A DNA stretch of 64,000 nt from Coccinella septempunctata (GCF_907165205.1 NC_058192.1:930001-994000); one strand, 5' to 3'; shown: positions 37,641-49,790, numbered from the stretch's first letter. Made by a program: numbers and translations. Notes: generated from the letters alone by a model not told the origin.

Positions 37641-37999
37641 ATGTCGGAACTAATCGAATTTTCGACGGAGGTGCGATGGTTCTTAAACCTTTCGATTTCA
37701 ACTTTGGAACTTTAGAAGGGATCTCGATTCTTGAAATCATCAGATGAAAACTGAGAGTTTTTAGAACTCAGGATTCATTTTATCTATCACAGGATCAATT
37801 CCATGGTCGGAATACAATTCTATGTACATTACGTCAAATTTTGAATGTTCTGTGACTGGATGTAATGTTTTCCTGAATCACTTCATGTCCCCGAATTGAA
37901 AATATGTAAACATCGATGATAATAAGTTGGGGAAAGAGAAATTCCAAACTTTATTTGATATACTTTGCATTGTGCACCGTTTTTTCTTTATAATTTGTT
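37641..37999. other. Short spacer
   Basis: AT-rich spacer between the TAAT cluster and the mariner fossil. Nothing is recognised. Confidence 0.5.
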
Positions 38000-38700
38000 G
38001 CCATTGTGAAAATAACTTCATAATGCCTCTCTCATAGAAGCCTTGATGCTAGGTCCGGCTATATGGTGGATTCACCAAAACTTCTCATCCAAGCTCCTGT
38101 ACTTTCTAGGGAGTCACTCTAGAAACGTGTGGTTTGGTGTTGTCTTCATAGAAAACAACACCAATTCTGGCCGTTTCTGGTCCATATCTAGCTCTAAACG
38201 GTCCAATTGCTAACATATGGGATCTGAATTCAGCGTTTGGCCATAATGGAAGCAAGACATAATGAATGATTCCATTTCAGTCCCACCAAAATCACAGCAG
38301 AACCTTCCTGGACGTGTCCACTGCTTGAGCTGCTTTACCGTGCTTTCACCAAGATGGTTCGGACGAAGCTTTGCAGATATAAGAACCATTTGTAAATTGG
38401 AGACGACAATTTCGTACAATCATGCTAGCTAGTCAAGAACGGGCGTAGGAAATCCCAGAGAGGTTGAAACGCCTGAACACCATTATGGTTTTCATGTCGA
38501 TTGGCGTGGCACTCAAACATTGAGTTCTCTTTTGTATTCAGCTTTGTGCAAATGGTTTTAAAAACGTACATGGTTGATCTTTAGCTCCTTGGCGATGGTG
38601 TGACTGCTAACATGCCGGTCAACTACAACTATTTCCGTGTTTCAGTGTCGAAACCATAAACACCATGCGAACTTTCAGTCTCTTCCTCTCATCAGAGAGA
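38000..38700 (-). pseudogene. Old mariner transposase fossil
   Basis: Minus-strand translation across frames gives mariner blocks in order: VSTLKHGN and SHHRQGAKD remnants, then KQLKQWTRPGRFCCDFGGTE, then HYGQTLNSDPIC continuing QQLDRLELDMDQKRPEL, and FSMKTTPNHTF where the FHQDNARPH catalytic block should be. These match the mariner order WWDWKG-x-I-x-Y-E-L-L, Q-T-I-N-S-D, Q-D-N-A-R-P-H. Many stops and frameshifts are present and no ends were found. It differs in sequence from the mariner copies at 45-58 kb, so it is a separate, older lineage. Confidence 0.75.
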
Positions 38701-40204
38701 TCTGTAAAATGCTAAAATGTTCCATTTGTTGACTTACTTCGATTTTCAACCTCCTGTAACTTACGAATATAGAGTTCTCCTTGCCTATACCTATACAGAT
38801 CACGTACAAGTCCACCTCAAAATCGCTTTTATAAATACAATTACATCGGGATTAGTCACGCATTACCAAGCTGATTTTATATCCCATCTCTATGGGTTTT
38901 ATTAATTCGTCCACGGACTAGGATGGACGACAAAAAGATGGACGTGGTTTGATATCTATCTTCTTTTTGCCCCTTGGAGCCAGATCTCTGTATAGTCTAG
39001 TAATTCGATACGGATTCAAGTGAAGCCGAGGGATTTTTGTCTATTTGTAGACCTGGTTGTCAAGCTCACGAAGGATGAAATGCTGAAGTGAGTTTTTACG
39101 AGAGATAACAAGTACGATGATTATGTAGAAATTCACAGCTAACATTTCAGATGTCAAATGTGTCATTGAAAACTGCATAGATAACCTAAACTGTCCCATA
39201 TCGAGCAATAATAAACTTATTCACGGAACAGTTTGACTAACAGGGTTAGCAATTAATGTTTATATAGAATATTCTTCCGGTTGCAATAAGTGATTAATGG
39301 TTAATTCAATAATTTTCGAATTAATTTCCCGCGTCCTGTCATGATGAATATATCGTCTGACGTTTCGAATGTCAGACCAAATTCAATTTATGAAAGTGGA
39401 CACAGTAGTGATATCTAAGTCATTATTTTCGCGATAAGAATACTGATAAATAAATGATATTATGTTATTAGACGGGTAATGTACCATGAAATATGAATAT
39501 TCATAATTCCGCCGTGTGAGGCTAACGAACAGAGTTTTCATCATTACTACATAATAGACTAGGTAAGCAGCCATTTCGTCCGACGTAATATAATAAAAAT
39601 GATGGCGGATAGCATTAGCTTATCTGGATTTGGAAATCGCTCCTATTCAGGACGAAATTATCGAAGGTATAGGCCCGTAATCGAATTACTGCCGTGGTAG
39701 GATCCTATTTACTGCTCGGTTGGTATCAATGTCCCCGACGAAAATTCAACATAGTCAATAGCTCGATTTTGTCGATTTCAAATGTGCAATAGAGATCTAT
39801 CGGATAGGGTTTAGTTACGAAATAATTCATCAGATAATTCTGAGGAAACACACAATGTAACCAGAGCTGTACTCACTACAAAAAGAACCGAATATTTTTA
39901 TAATGATTGCTTGTCAGCAAAAGTGTGAGTTTTTCTTATAAACTATTTTTTTCATAACTATTCAGTCACACACTGTACAAGTACTCTAAGGCCCGGTTTA
40001 CAATACAGAGGATTAAGCCGATTTCATCGTTAATCCTAGTTCAACCTAACAAAATTGAACGGAACACTCAAAATTAATCTAAAATCAACATAAAACTCGG
40101 CTTGAACCGAGCTTATTGAATTTGGGACTTGCTATATTATATTACGATTTGATGTAAAAGTAATCCTGAGGTTCAAGTGCTTCTACTCGGAGTACTACAT
40201 ATGG
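38701..40204. other. Gene-free stretch
   Basis: About 1.5 kb with no supported gene or repeat. AT-rich throughout, with scattered TAAT words. Confidence 0.5.
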
Positions 40205-40902
40205 TAAGCCTTTGACTAGTACAAATAATTTAACAGTAGATTCTTGAGTTCGAAAGAAACACTTTTATTCTACACCATAAATTTTGATTCGGTACTGATA
40301 AAAAGATATAGGTAGCCATTTTAAGTTTTCATAATGAGCTGTGTGAGACTGCTGGAAAAACAAAATTACTTTCAGAATAACAAGCTAAGTCTATGACACT
40401 TCACATCTGTGGATCTTTTAAACAGAGTTGCATTCAGCCACAGTACCCAATTTTCCACATATTATCATAAATATTTTTTATTTTTGAACGTCAAATTACT
40501 GGAAAACGGCGCATTATACGAGAAAAGATGAAGAACACTTTTATTTTACGAACCGTTAAAATATTCATTAGATAGCGTCCAACTTAGTTGCAAGAGTTGG
40601 ATTCTTTGAATTTTTGGCATTTTTATGGTACGTAATGGTCATAATGAGAAAACTGGAAGACGTGGATGATATCTTGTGTTCGAAAAAGATTCATCAATGA
40701 AATGAAAAACTATATTCCGAAATTCATTTCATTCGATAAAACCGTTTGTGAGATAGAACTAAAAATAATTTTTTTTTATGGTTTTTCAACAGCCTGTATC
40801 TTTTAAACCGAGCCGATTCGGAAAAAATGGTAAAGGAAAAAAGTGTTTCTTTCGACCTCTAGAATCTATTGTTACAATATTCGTACGAGGCAAACACACT
40901 CT
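40205..40902. repeat. Foldback repeat family, copy 3 (uninterrupted)
   Basis: The left arm (CTAGTACAAATAATTTAACAG, GAAAGAAACACTTTTATTCT) and the right arm (AAAAAAGTGTTTCTTTCGAC, TTGTTACAATATTCGTACGA) are inverted copies of each other. The middle contains CTTTTAAACAGAGTTG and the block 40560-40740, which is the reverse complement of 27920-28100. About 0.7 kb, non-coding. Confidence 0.75.
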
Positions 40903-41233
40903 CCTATACTGATCCTGATAATCCACAATCAACAATATGGCATTATGAATAGGTAATAATATCATCGAAACAGTGATTTATACACAGCAACGAACAGTTG
41001 AAAATCATACACAGAATGCGTGCGAAGCCGCGAGTGGATCTGTTCCAATGAAATTATTCTCAATTAGGCACTTCCTTCGAAGAAAAGTCATCCAGCTTTT
41101 TCACCGTATCAGCAGCATCACCGTCGTAATGAGAACGTGAGAAAATTCGCGATATCAGATCCGATGTCGATAAGTCGTTGCCGTGACTTTAATGTACCAA
41201 AGTTTTTAGTGCCGGTATAATTTGTTGCCTTAT

Positions 41234-41641
41234 TCAGGCGATATAGCATCCGTTTTTGTCAATAGAGCCCGCGCAGATTAGGGGATCGTGTGGTGGTACT
41301 TCTGCATCGTTTAAAATCGCATTAAGTTCTTCCGCGTTATATGAGAATAATGAAAAGATTGGAGGGAAACGCAGGGATAGTGTTCGATGGTAAAAAGCCC
41401 AACAATAACTCAATTGTTGGTTGATGAACATCGGTGCTTTATTCACGAATCGGGAAACATCAGTCATCAAGGTACAAGACGCTGCAGCGGTTTGAAAAAG
41501 TAAAAGTGGACCATTTTCGGAACCTTCTAAATCATCCTCCACTTTCGTGCACACGAAAATAGCATATACAGATGCTTTCCATAAGAAAAATGTATGTTTT
41601 GGAGCCAAGATAAAGCTAATACTTCTGAAGATCAAACACAT
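41234..41641 (-). CDS. Unrecognised 135-codon open frame
   Basis: An uninterrupted ATG-to-stop frame in a patch with more CpG than its surroundings. The product ends DPLICAGSIDKNGCYIA and contains AAASCTLMTDVSRFVNKAPM. I recognise no family, signal peptide or repeat. The upstream LIFRSISFILAPKHTFFLW is hydrophobic. There is no clear splice partner or promoter. It could be a decayed gene fragment or chance. Confidence 0.15.
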   Translation of the reverse strand: MCLIFRSISFILAPKHTFFLWKASVYAIFVCTKVEDDLEGSENGPLLLFQTAAASCTLMTDVSRFVNKAPMFINQQLSYCWAFYHRTLSLRFPPIFSLFSYNAEELNAILNDAEVPPHDPLICAGSIDKNGCYIA

Positions 41642-42174
41642 TTAAGGCTTTTTTTCAATAACTCCATAGTGTCAGGGGTCTTTGGCCTCCACTCTATACC
41701 ATTCGATTCATGGATGGCTCTGTGTTGTCTTCAGAGACTGGTTCATCCCCCTAGGTAGTGGAGGCTTCTCTCTAAACTTGAGGTCAAAAAATATGTGGCT
41801 CTCAAGAGGAAACAGTTGAATCTGATGATTGGCCATTAATACTTGAAGAAAATGGGATTACTGGTTGTTCCTTGTGTCAATGGTCTAGGAGAGCTGATAA
41901 AACTGTTGAACACGTTCTCTTCATATCTAGTAACCTTACACAGTGAAGGACCACAACACCTACTACTCTCATATTGAGATTGTTTCCTTTATGTCGACTT
42001 GTGTAACATAAAAGTTATTGTTTGGTCGGATTCTGTTTTGGTGGCGTTAATAGTTCAAATTCCCTCGAATTCATTTTGTTGGAGATTCAAATCAGACGAT
42101 ATCGATGTGGATGACTCGACGTAGCTAAAAATGAACAGACCATGAGCTGACAGCATTCGATTTATTGAATTCAA
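41642..42174. other. Gene-free stretch
   Basis: Non-coding sequence before the alternating palindrome array. Nothing is recognised. Confidence 0.45.
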
Positions 42175-43815
42175 ACAGCAAATTTTTCTAGGATCAGTAT
42201 TTTGGGGAAAAAAATCACTTTTTGTGGAAACGAAAAATTTGGTTAACTTTTAGGATCTGTAGCAGACAGAAAAAGGGCAGTGTGCATATGCAGATTCTTT
42301 GGTGATAGATTGATTCTTTGTGAATGGGAAAAACCAACCTTCATTTGTCTACCGCTAACAGTTTAGATTTTATGATTTTTTTCCGCGAAGGTCCAAAATC
42401 TCGATCTTCCATCGACCATAACTTGAAAAATAAATTTTTTTAAAAATATGTGTTTGCATATTCGTGTTCTGCGTCCTCGAATTAGTGAACAATATAAATT
42501 TGGTTTCGATCGGAGACAAAAATTTTTTTTTCAAAAAATCGCAATTTTTCCATACATATGCATGGAAAAACTCGAAAAATTTTCGACCTTCCCGATTTCC
42601 ACCAAAATTGGAGCATTTATCAAATTGAGGGCGTAGATTACGAATATGCAAGCAGAATTTCGCTGAAAGGTTTAGTTTTCAAGTTATGGTCGATATAAAA
42701 TCCGAAATTTTGGACCTTCCCGAAAAAAATCATAAAATCTAAACTGTTCGCGGTAAATAGATGAAACTTAGATTTTTCTATTCGCAAAGAACCAATCTAT
42801 CACCAAAAAAGTCACCTTATGTCTAGTACCTTTTTTCTAGCTGCTACAGCTTCTCAAAGTTGACCAATTCTTTCGAAATTTTGCGCTAAAAGTGATTTTT
42901 TTCCCAAAATACCGATCCTACCAAAAATCTAATTGCATTTTCGAAATCTACGACCTCGAACTAGTTCAAAAAAATGACCCGGGTTGATTTCGTTCAAACA
43001 ATTAAAAAATTTTTATCTACAAGAATTTCGTATTCTACCCGCGCTCCACCAGATTATTACAAATCTGAAAAAAAAAATTATTCATTTAGCTATATCGACC
43101 CGGGTTATTTAACTGACTAATTCGAGGTCGTAGATCACGAATATGCAATAAGATTTTTTGTGGGATCAGTATTTTAGGGAATAAATCACTTCTAGTAGAA
43201 AATTTCGTGAAAATCGGTCAACTTTGAGGAGCTGTTGCAGCCAGAAAAGAGGTACTGGAAATAAGATGATTTTTTTGGTTATAGATTGGTTCTTCGCGAA
43301 TAGAAAAAACCACGTTTCATTCATCTTCTGCGAATTGTTCAGATTCAATGATTTTTTCCGCGGAGGTCTAAAATTTCCGATTTTCCATCGACGATAACTG
43401 GAAAAAAAAATTTTTTTTTAAAAATATCTGTTTGCATATTCGTGTTCTACGTCCTCGAATTAGTGTACAGTATAAATTTGGTTTCGATCGGAGACAAAAA
43501 AATATATATGTATGGAAAATTTGACAAATTTTTCGACCTCTCCGATTCCCACAAAAATTGGAGTATATACTAAATCAAGGGCGTAGATTACGAATATGCA
43601 AGTAGAATTTTGCTGAAAGGTTTAGTTTTCAAGTTATGGTCGATGGAAAATCGGAAATTCTGGACCTTCGCGGAAAAAATGATAAAATCTATACTGTTCG
43701 TGGTAGATGAATGAAATTCGGTTTTTAATATTCGCAAAGAACCAATCTATCACCAAAACAATCAGCTTATATGCAGTGCATTTTTTCTGGCTACTACAGC
43801 TCCTCAAAATTTCGT
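42175..43815. repeat. Alternating palindrome array, about 490-base half-units
   Basis: Four half-units lie in orientations + - + -. Forward halves contain TTTAGATTTTATGATTTTTT / TTCCATCGACCATAACTTG (42365 and near 43350). Reverse halves contain CAAGTTATGGTCGAT / AACCAATCTATCACCAAAA (near 42675 and 43635). Direct repetition of the forward halves is 978 bases (CT-G/A-CGTCCTCGAATTAG at 42469 and 43447). The central junction near 43040 is itself symmetric, with GACCTCGAACTAGTTC...GACCCGGGTT mirrored by GACCCGGGTT...AATTCGAGGTC. Non-coding; short frames on both strands merely mirror each other. Confidence 0.88.
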
Positions 43816-45070
43816 TTGAAAAATTTCAATTGCAAGAAAGAAGAAGTGCAAAAAGTGTTACTAAGCAAAGCCTTTCCTGAAAAAGAAGAAACTATGGCTA
43901 TATCTAAAGAAATGCATCAGATTTCTTGCAGGAGGACAATTCATTTCCACGCGGGAGTTAACTGATGACGCACAGAGTGCGATAACATCAGCAAACGGTT
44001 CGGTTAATCATAGAACCAGTGTATCAACGCACACCCCGTTGCTAGTGTTCACCTACATGCTACATGCCCCATTAAATACATTAAATCGTAGGTGTTTGGT
44101 CACGAATCGAAGTCAAATCGGTACCTTAGACCGAGAAACCCTCTCGCGTTCGAAATCCAAGATGGCGTCGGGAAATTCTCCGTTTTGCCCGCGCGCCGAC
44201 CAATCGAAGGCTAATTGGCGTGAGCCCCCAGGCCCCTCGTAGATCTTTTGTACTTCTGATTAGAATTTATGGCCCGCGTTTAAAATTCAATGTCTCTCGG
44301 ATTAATTTCATTATCGTTATTTCAATAACGAGCCGAACTCATTCAATGCACTCAATTAGTTTTATGTTTCGGGGAATATGGGAGGCCATTGTTTCGTTAT
44401 TTCGAAAGCAATGATTGTGATTTACGCTTCGATGGTGAATTTTTCGCGTGGAATGTCTCAGAGCGCATGCCCCACTTTGCCTAATGAGTTTTAGTAGGTT
44501 AATCAGAGATTTCCTTCATTTATCGAATATAACTGATGCCCAAGAGGGTCTCATCATCTCATTTTTGAGGCGAAGTAAGGAGAGAAGAATCTCTCTGAAG
44601 AAATTTCAGTCTGTGACAAGAAAAAATCTAGAGGTTTGGTGTCCCGGCCCTGAGTTCCCCGAAACCGATCACATTTTTTTCTAGACGGACTCGAAGGAAA
44701 AGATCGTAAAAGCTGGCTCCATTCATCCATACGAAAACCCTCCGTATATATAAATCAAAAAATTGGCCATCAACCTCCAAGCTTCATATTAAATTTCGAA
44801 TATCTGCCTCTCCTCTAATTTATGTTGGCTGGGCCATGAATTAAATTTTATGAATAATTCCCCGAGTTGTTAATGTCGATTTTTAATTTCCCATGTTTGA
44901 GTTCATTATTTCGGAACTTTATTGTTAGGCCGTAATGAATTGAATCTTGAATGATATTGGGAAAACGGTTATGCGGCTAACAAACAGGAACCTGCCAGGA
45001 CCGAATACATTAGCATAATTTCTCGATGATTTTCAGATCCTGGCGCCTTTCAGCGTAATAAGCCTAGGAC
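43816..45070. promoter_or_regulatory. Non-repetitive island with CpGs and TAAT cores, candidate regulatory DNA
   Basis: The stretch 44030-44280 is unusually CpG- and GC-rich for this half of the window (CCCTCTCGCGTTCG, GCCCGCGCGCCGACCAATCG). It is followed by many TAAT/ATTA words to about 45020 (CGGATTAATTTCATTATCG, GTTAATGTCG, CCGTAATGAATTGAATC). No exon could be defined: the 67-codon frame at 44039 and the 78-codon frame at 44448 lack domains. A cis-regulatory role is inference from composition and uniqueness. Confidence 0.27.
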
Positions 45071-45239
45071 TGATATGATTTACGGTGGTCCGATGTAGTT
45101 GGGAGAAGTGACAGACCGGAGAATATAGAGGCGCTGGATGTACCTCTAAGGAATGTTTCGATAATGTCATAATCCTGATGCTCATTTTCACGAGGGATTC
45201 GTTTTCAAGGATCCTTCCTTCAAAGAATTTTTTTACGTA

Positions 45240-46275
45240 CGAAGATATGCTTAATACTCTTGGTGATCAATGTCCTTCGTATGCGACCGTGAAAAATTGG
45301 AATGCAAGCTTCAAAAGGATAAATTTTCCATTGAAGATGATGACCGATCGGGAAAGCCAGTTCCTGTGTCAGTCCCCAAAAAATATCGATGCAGTTCATG
45401 ACACGATTCTATCAGACCGTTGAATTAGGCTAAAACGGATATCTGAAGCACTGAATATTTCATACGAACGCGTTCATCATATAGTTCACGTCAATTCGGA
45501 CATGAGAAAAATTGCTGCAAAATGGATCCCAAAATGTTTGAATGTTGACCAAAATCGTGCAAGGGTAGAAGCATCGCGTTCGATTTGTGCTAGATTTTAA
45601 AACGATGTAGACTTCTTGAACCGAATTTTTACTATGGATGAGACTTGGGTACATTTCTACGATCCAGAAACAAAGCAACAATCGTTGGAATTGTGACACT
45701 CTGGTTCTCCAAGACCTAAGAAGTTTCGTGCCCAAAAATTTGCTGGAAAAGTTCTTGCTTCAGTTTTTTGGGATTGCCATGGAGTAATCATGATTGATTT
45801 TTTGGATAAGGGTAGAACAATAACTAGAAATTACTATTCGACATTACTGACTACGGGAAAAAATTAAATAGAAAAGACGCGGGAAGCTATCCAAAGGTGT
45901 TTTGTTTTTGCAGGACAACGCCTCTGGAAACAAATCTCATGTTGAAATGCAAAAAAATCGTGATTTAGGGTTTGAATTACTAGAACACCCCTCTTATTCA
46001 CCAGATTTGGCTCCATCCGACTATCATCTCTTACCTCAACTGAAAAAAAGTTAAAAAGGTCGTAAATTTTCTTCCAACGAGGAGGTAATAAAAGCTGTGG
46101 AGGTCTGTTTTGCAGAGCAAGAAGAATAATTTTTTTTGAAAGGTCTTGAGACGTTATAGGTTCGCTGTAATAAATGTATCCAATTAAGAGGATAATATGT
46201 TGAATAATAAAATATTTTGACATTGAAATGTTGTTTGGTTCTATAGTAGGCTAAGAATTCTTCAATATATCCTCG
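45240..46275 (+). mobile_element. mariner transposon copy M1, 5' truncated, transposase dead
   Basis: The left end, including the start codon region, is missing. The right end carries the family inverted repeat (TTCTATAGTAGGCTAAGAAT ... ATATATCCTCG). Readable transposase blocks in order: YEDMLNTLGDQCPSYATVKN (helix-turn-helix), IRLKRISEALNISYERVHHI, TMDETWVHFYDPETKQQS (first Asp), FAGKVLASVFWDCHGVIMID, a decayed QDNA block near 45912 and YSPDLAPSDYH (third Asp) near 45995. This is the DD34D mariner layout. Stops and frameshifts occur throughout, including TGA after AVHDTILSDR. Confidence 0.9.
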
Positions 46276-47690
46276 TCTAATGTTTAATTCGAGGATTTTA
46301 TCAAATTTTTTGTCGAATCAATGAAAATTTTGCCTCGTAGACGTATTCCGGAATACAGAGAACCTTCTCAACAATTTTTTTTCGATTTATTGGCCGCTCT
46401 CCTCTTCTGATCGGCCCGATCGTCAACAACCAATCAATATTCCGTTCAATTTTTAAGAACCCGAAGCGTCCAATCCGAGTATATCCTCGAAATGCATCGT
46501 TCCAGTATATTTGTTTTTAATGTCCCAATAAAATTTAGCGTCTGACATTTCAATTTGGATGCATACTCAGTCACAAGCTGTTTTATTGGTCTTATTTCAC
46601 CTATGTTATGTGAAAGAGCCGCAGTTAATGATACAAACGCCATATTTACTTATACGGCCATTCTCCGTTGGAAATATTTTACTGCATGGGACGTGCTCAT
46701 TTTATGTCAATCTTTTACCCATTACCGATGTTAAATTGATGCTATTACGGGATACATTCTATACAAATATTAGTCCTACTATAATATTGTGCTGTTAAAT
46801 GGTTCACATGCCTTTTAAATCATAATTGAAATAAAGTACCGATAACGCTCTGTACAAAGCGCGTTTTTTATTTCCACCTCCACGACTTATGTGCACTTTT
46901 TATGTGAGTCGGGCGAAATAGCTTCATCAGGATTGCGAAGGATTCCCCATAAACATCGCTTTAATCGTTTGGGAAAATTTATTGCGATGTGATGGGAAAC
47001 CACAGATTTTTTCCTTATGAAGATGACTCTCGTCATAATCTTCTGACGGACAATTTTTTGAAAGGAAAAGATTTCATCAAATACTTTTCTGAAAAAACTC
47101 AAACTGAAAGAAGAAATTGGTTTCGATTGAAAAAGCATTTCACCTGGAAAATACTACAGCAAAAGATAAGAATCAAGACTTGATCAGATGTTTAAGGTTT
47201 CTAAGCCGACTTCAGCAATCAGACTTTGGGGGAAACTTGTCGACGAAACCAAACACCGGTGAAGAATGACGATCCCAGAACCAGAAACGTCGGTCATGAA
47301 TAAAATTTAACCTGCTCATTCAACTACATTAAACTTTTTTGTGATCGCTCAACCGCAGGCACAGGATATTACCCTGCAGCATAAAAACCAAACAAGCAGA
47401 TTGCAGTGCCTTTCGTGTTCAATCAATATATTTAGCCGCAGATGCAAAAAGAAGTTCCCAACGAACGCGTGCGTAATGTGGTTTACCGAGAAGAAGAATA
47501 ATGAGAATATCAGGGTAATGGTTGCTCCATCCAGTGGTTAAGTTGTGTTAACAGAGACAAAGACTCATTTGGTAGGACGCCTTCGTGATGAGGTTGAATC
47601 TCCACAATCAGAACTTGACTACACAATGAGGAAAGAAGTTATATTTTCATTCTACGACTAAAATAAGAAATTGAAATAATCAACAATGTA
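46276..47690. other. Gene-free stretch between two mariner copies
   Basis: No supported gene. The frames at 46559-46798, 46989-47183 and 47341-47541 carry no known domain. AATAAA at 46829-46835 has no associated gene. Confidence 0.45.
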
Positions 47691-48569
47691 CGAGGATATA
47701 TCGGGAAATTCTTAGCCTACTATAGAACCAAACAAAATTTCAATGTCAAAATATTTTATTACACAACATACTCTCCTCTTAACTGCAAAAACAAAACACC
47801 TGTGGATAGTTTTCCGCGTCTTTTCTCTTCAATTTTTTCCCGTAGAGTGGTCAGTAATGTCGAATAGTAATCTCCGGTTATTGTTCTACCCTCATCCAAA
47901 AAATCAATCATGATTACTCCATGGCAATCCCAAAAAACTGAAGCAAGAACTTTTCCAGCAGATTTTTGGACACGAAACTTCTTAGGTCTTGGAGAACCAG
48001 AGTGTCGCCATTCCATCGATTGTTGCTTTGTACCCCAAGTCTCATCTATAGCAACAATTCGGTTTAAAAAGTCTACATCGAGCACAGATATGATGAACGC
48101 GTTCGTATGAAATATTCAGTGCTTCAGATATACGTTTTAGCCCAATTCGACGTTTTGATAAAATCATGTCATGAATTGCATCGATATTTTCGGGGACTGA
48201 CACAGAAACTGTCCTTCCCGATCGGTCATCTTTATTTGCCTCTTTTGAAGCTTGCAGTCCAATTTTTCACGATCGCATACGAAGGACATTGATCATCAAG
48301 GGTATTAAGCATATCTTGGTAAATCTGCTTACCTCTTAACCCTTTTAAATACAGGTACTTGATGATGGCTCGATACTCCAATTTTTCGATTTTCGCAATT
48401 TCGGTGGACATCTTCTTTCTTTTAGTTTATTGCGCAACTTTGGTTTGCTTTTTGACCTCAAACTTCACACTGACACTTCTAATGAGTTATTGTTCGTTGC
48501 TATAATAACGCAATATTTTTTTTTATGCATGGGACTGGTCTAGGCTAACTAGATATCAATACATCCTCG
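47691..48569 (-). mobile_element. mariner transposon copy M2, internally deleted
   Basis: An 879-base copy with both inverted ends (CGAGGATATATCGGGAAAT on the left, its counterpart ending ACATCCTCG on the right) and TA duplications at 47689-47690 and 48570-48571. On the minus strand the transposase begins MSTEIAKIEKLEYRAIIKYL but soon breaks. A later frame keeps AIDETW, then KQQSMEWRHSGSPRPKKF to GVLFLQ, which joins directly to the last residues LRGEYVV. The deletion removes the QDNAPAH and YSPDLAPSDYH catalytic blocks. A second small deletion removes VHFYDPE. Confidence 0.92.
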
Positions 48570-49323
48570 TATATCATGCGGGAAAATGAGTTTTCCCCAA
48601 GAGAATATAGGTGCCCTATAAATTAGAACTTGTATTTCGAACCAATTTTGATGCCGTCTAACCCAACTTTTTGCGCTATTCTTTTACGGATCTTCTGGAC
48701 AATTATAATTCATCGGATCGAACAAAAACTTGCATCTTCAGGATCTTTCGGTAGTTTCTGCTTTCGGTCTCTCACTATCAATCAGAGATGCCTGTCACGT
48801 TAACAAAATCTCACTTTGTTAGGTACGGGATATCCTTTTACATCGAACCCAAAGTAGAAAAGATTTGATGCTTCAGAAACTTATATAGGTATGTAGTGCG
48901 CGTTTTATGCTCAGTTTGAGCACAGTCATGAAAGGCTGTGGTTTAAGCTATAGCTACTAAGTTGATCATCTCTTTATTGAAAATACATAGGAAATCGAAA
49001 GAAAATTGTATCATGTGATGGCCAGTAGTGCACTCAGGTTACTGAAGTTCTAGAGGCAAGGCAAATTGGTGAACTCATCTCTGAAGGACGTGTTAAAACG
49101 AAATCGTGTCAAATTTCAAGATAGTAGGAAAACTATACACATAGACCTTTCTCTAGGACTATACATTTTCATCATACGTATGAAAGATATTAAAAAAAAT
49201 GGAATTAAATTAATGCAAATTGTTCAAACGTATTGGGATGATATATTTAAATAATATTCTAGAAGTCTAGAGCGAACAATATATTCTATGGGAGTCTCAG
49301 AATATGTAGATACCTCCCTTACC
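48570..49323. other. Gene-free stretch
   Basis: Non-coding, AT-rich; nothing is recognised. Confidence 0.45.
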
Positions 49324-49790
49324 TCAGATAAATACCCAAATAAGTACAAATGAGGAGCGGAACAAACCAATTATACCGCACTTGGAGATTTTTAAGATTT
49401 TTAGGGTGGTCTGCAATTCAACGGGCGCCGACGATTGTGTGTTGTTTTTGCGGTGTCTGCGATGAAGTTTCCTAATGACGATATTTATTGTGACATCCGG
49501 TATAACGTATCTATCGACTAGGGTCGAACTGTCCGATGAATACAGGGTACGCCGGGCATCATCATTAGATATAAGTAATTTGTTGTGGGAGGTGAGAAGA
49601 TTTTTGAAATCCACACCAACTTTGTTTCTTTTGTAAGCAGAAGATGATCCCTTTTTTTTGGCCATCTTCAGGTAAGTCCTGTTTGATGGCCCGGGTTTTT
49701 TCCAGGTATAGCTATTGCTTTCGTTTGTTGAAGGAAGAGGAATGTTTTTAGGGAACTTTTTATATGAACACAATTGCTACTGAAATTTAT
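49324..49790 (-). CDS. Candidate exon of an unknown gene
   Basis: A 149-codon minus-strand frame with protein-like composition: NIPLPSTNESNSYTWKKPG, MAKKKGSSSAYKRNKVGVDF, DARRTLYSSDSSTLVDRYVI, RKLHRRHRKNNTQSSAPVEL. Just upstream is an acceptor-like AAATTTCAG near 49782, and a weak donor TGCG|GTATAA lies near 49375, before the reading frame turns hydrophobic. The basic, Ser-rich sequence fits a linker region. I recognise no domain and found no partner exon. It could also be a transposon fragment. Confidence 0.25.

Noticed and set aside
42370..42651. Frames on both strands of the alternating palindrome
   Set aside because: They mirror one another because of the inverted symmetry and are not conserved between half-units.
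46829..46835. AATAAA as a gene 3' end
   Set aside because: No coding sequence on the plus strand upstream could be supported; the hexamer is common by chance in AT-rich DNA.
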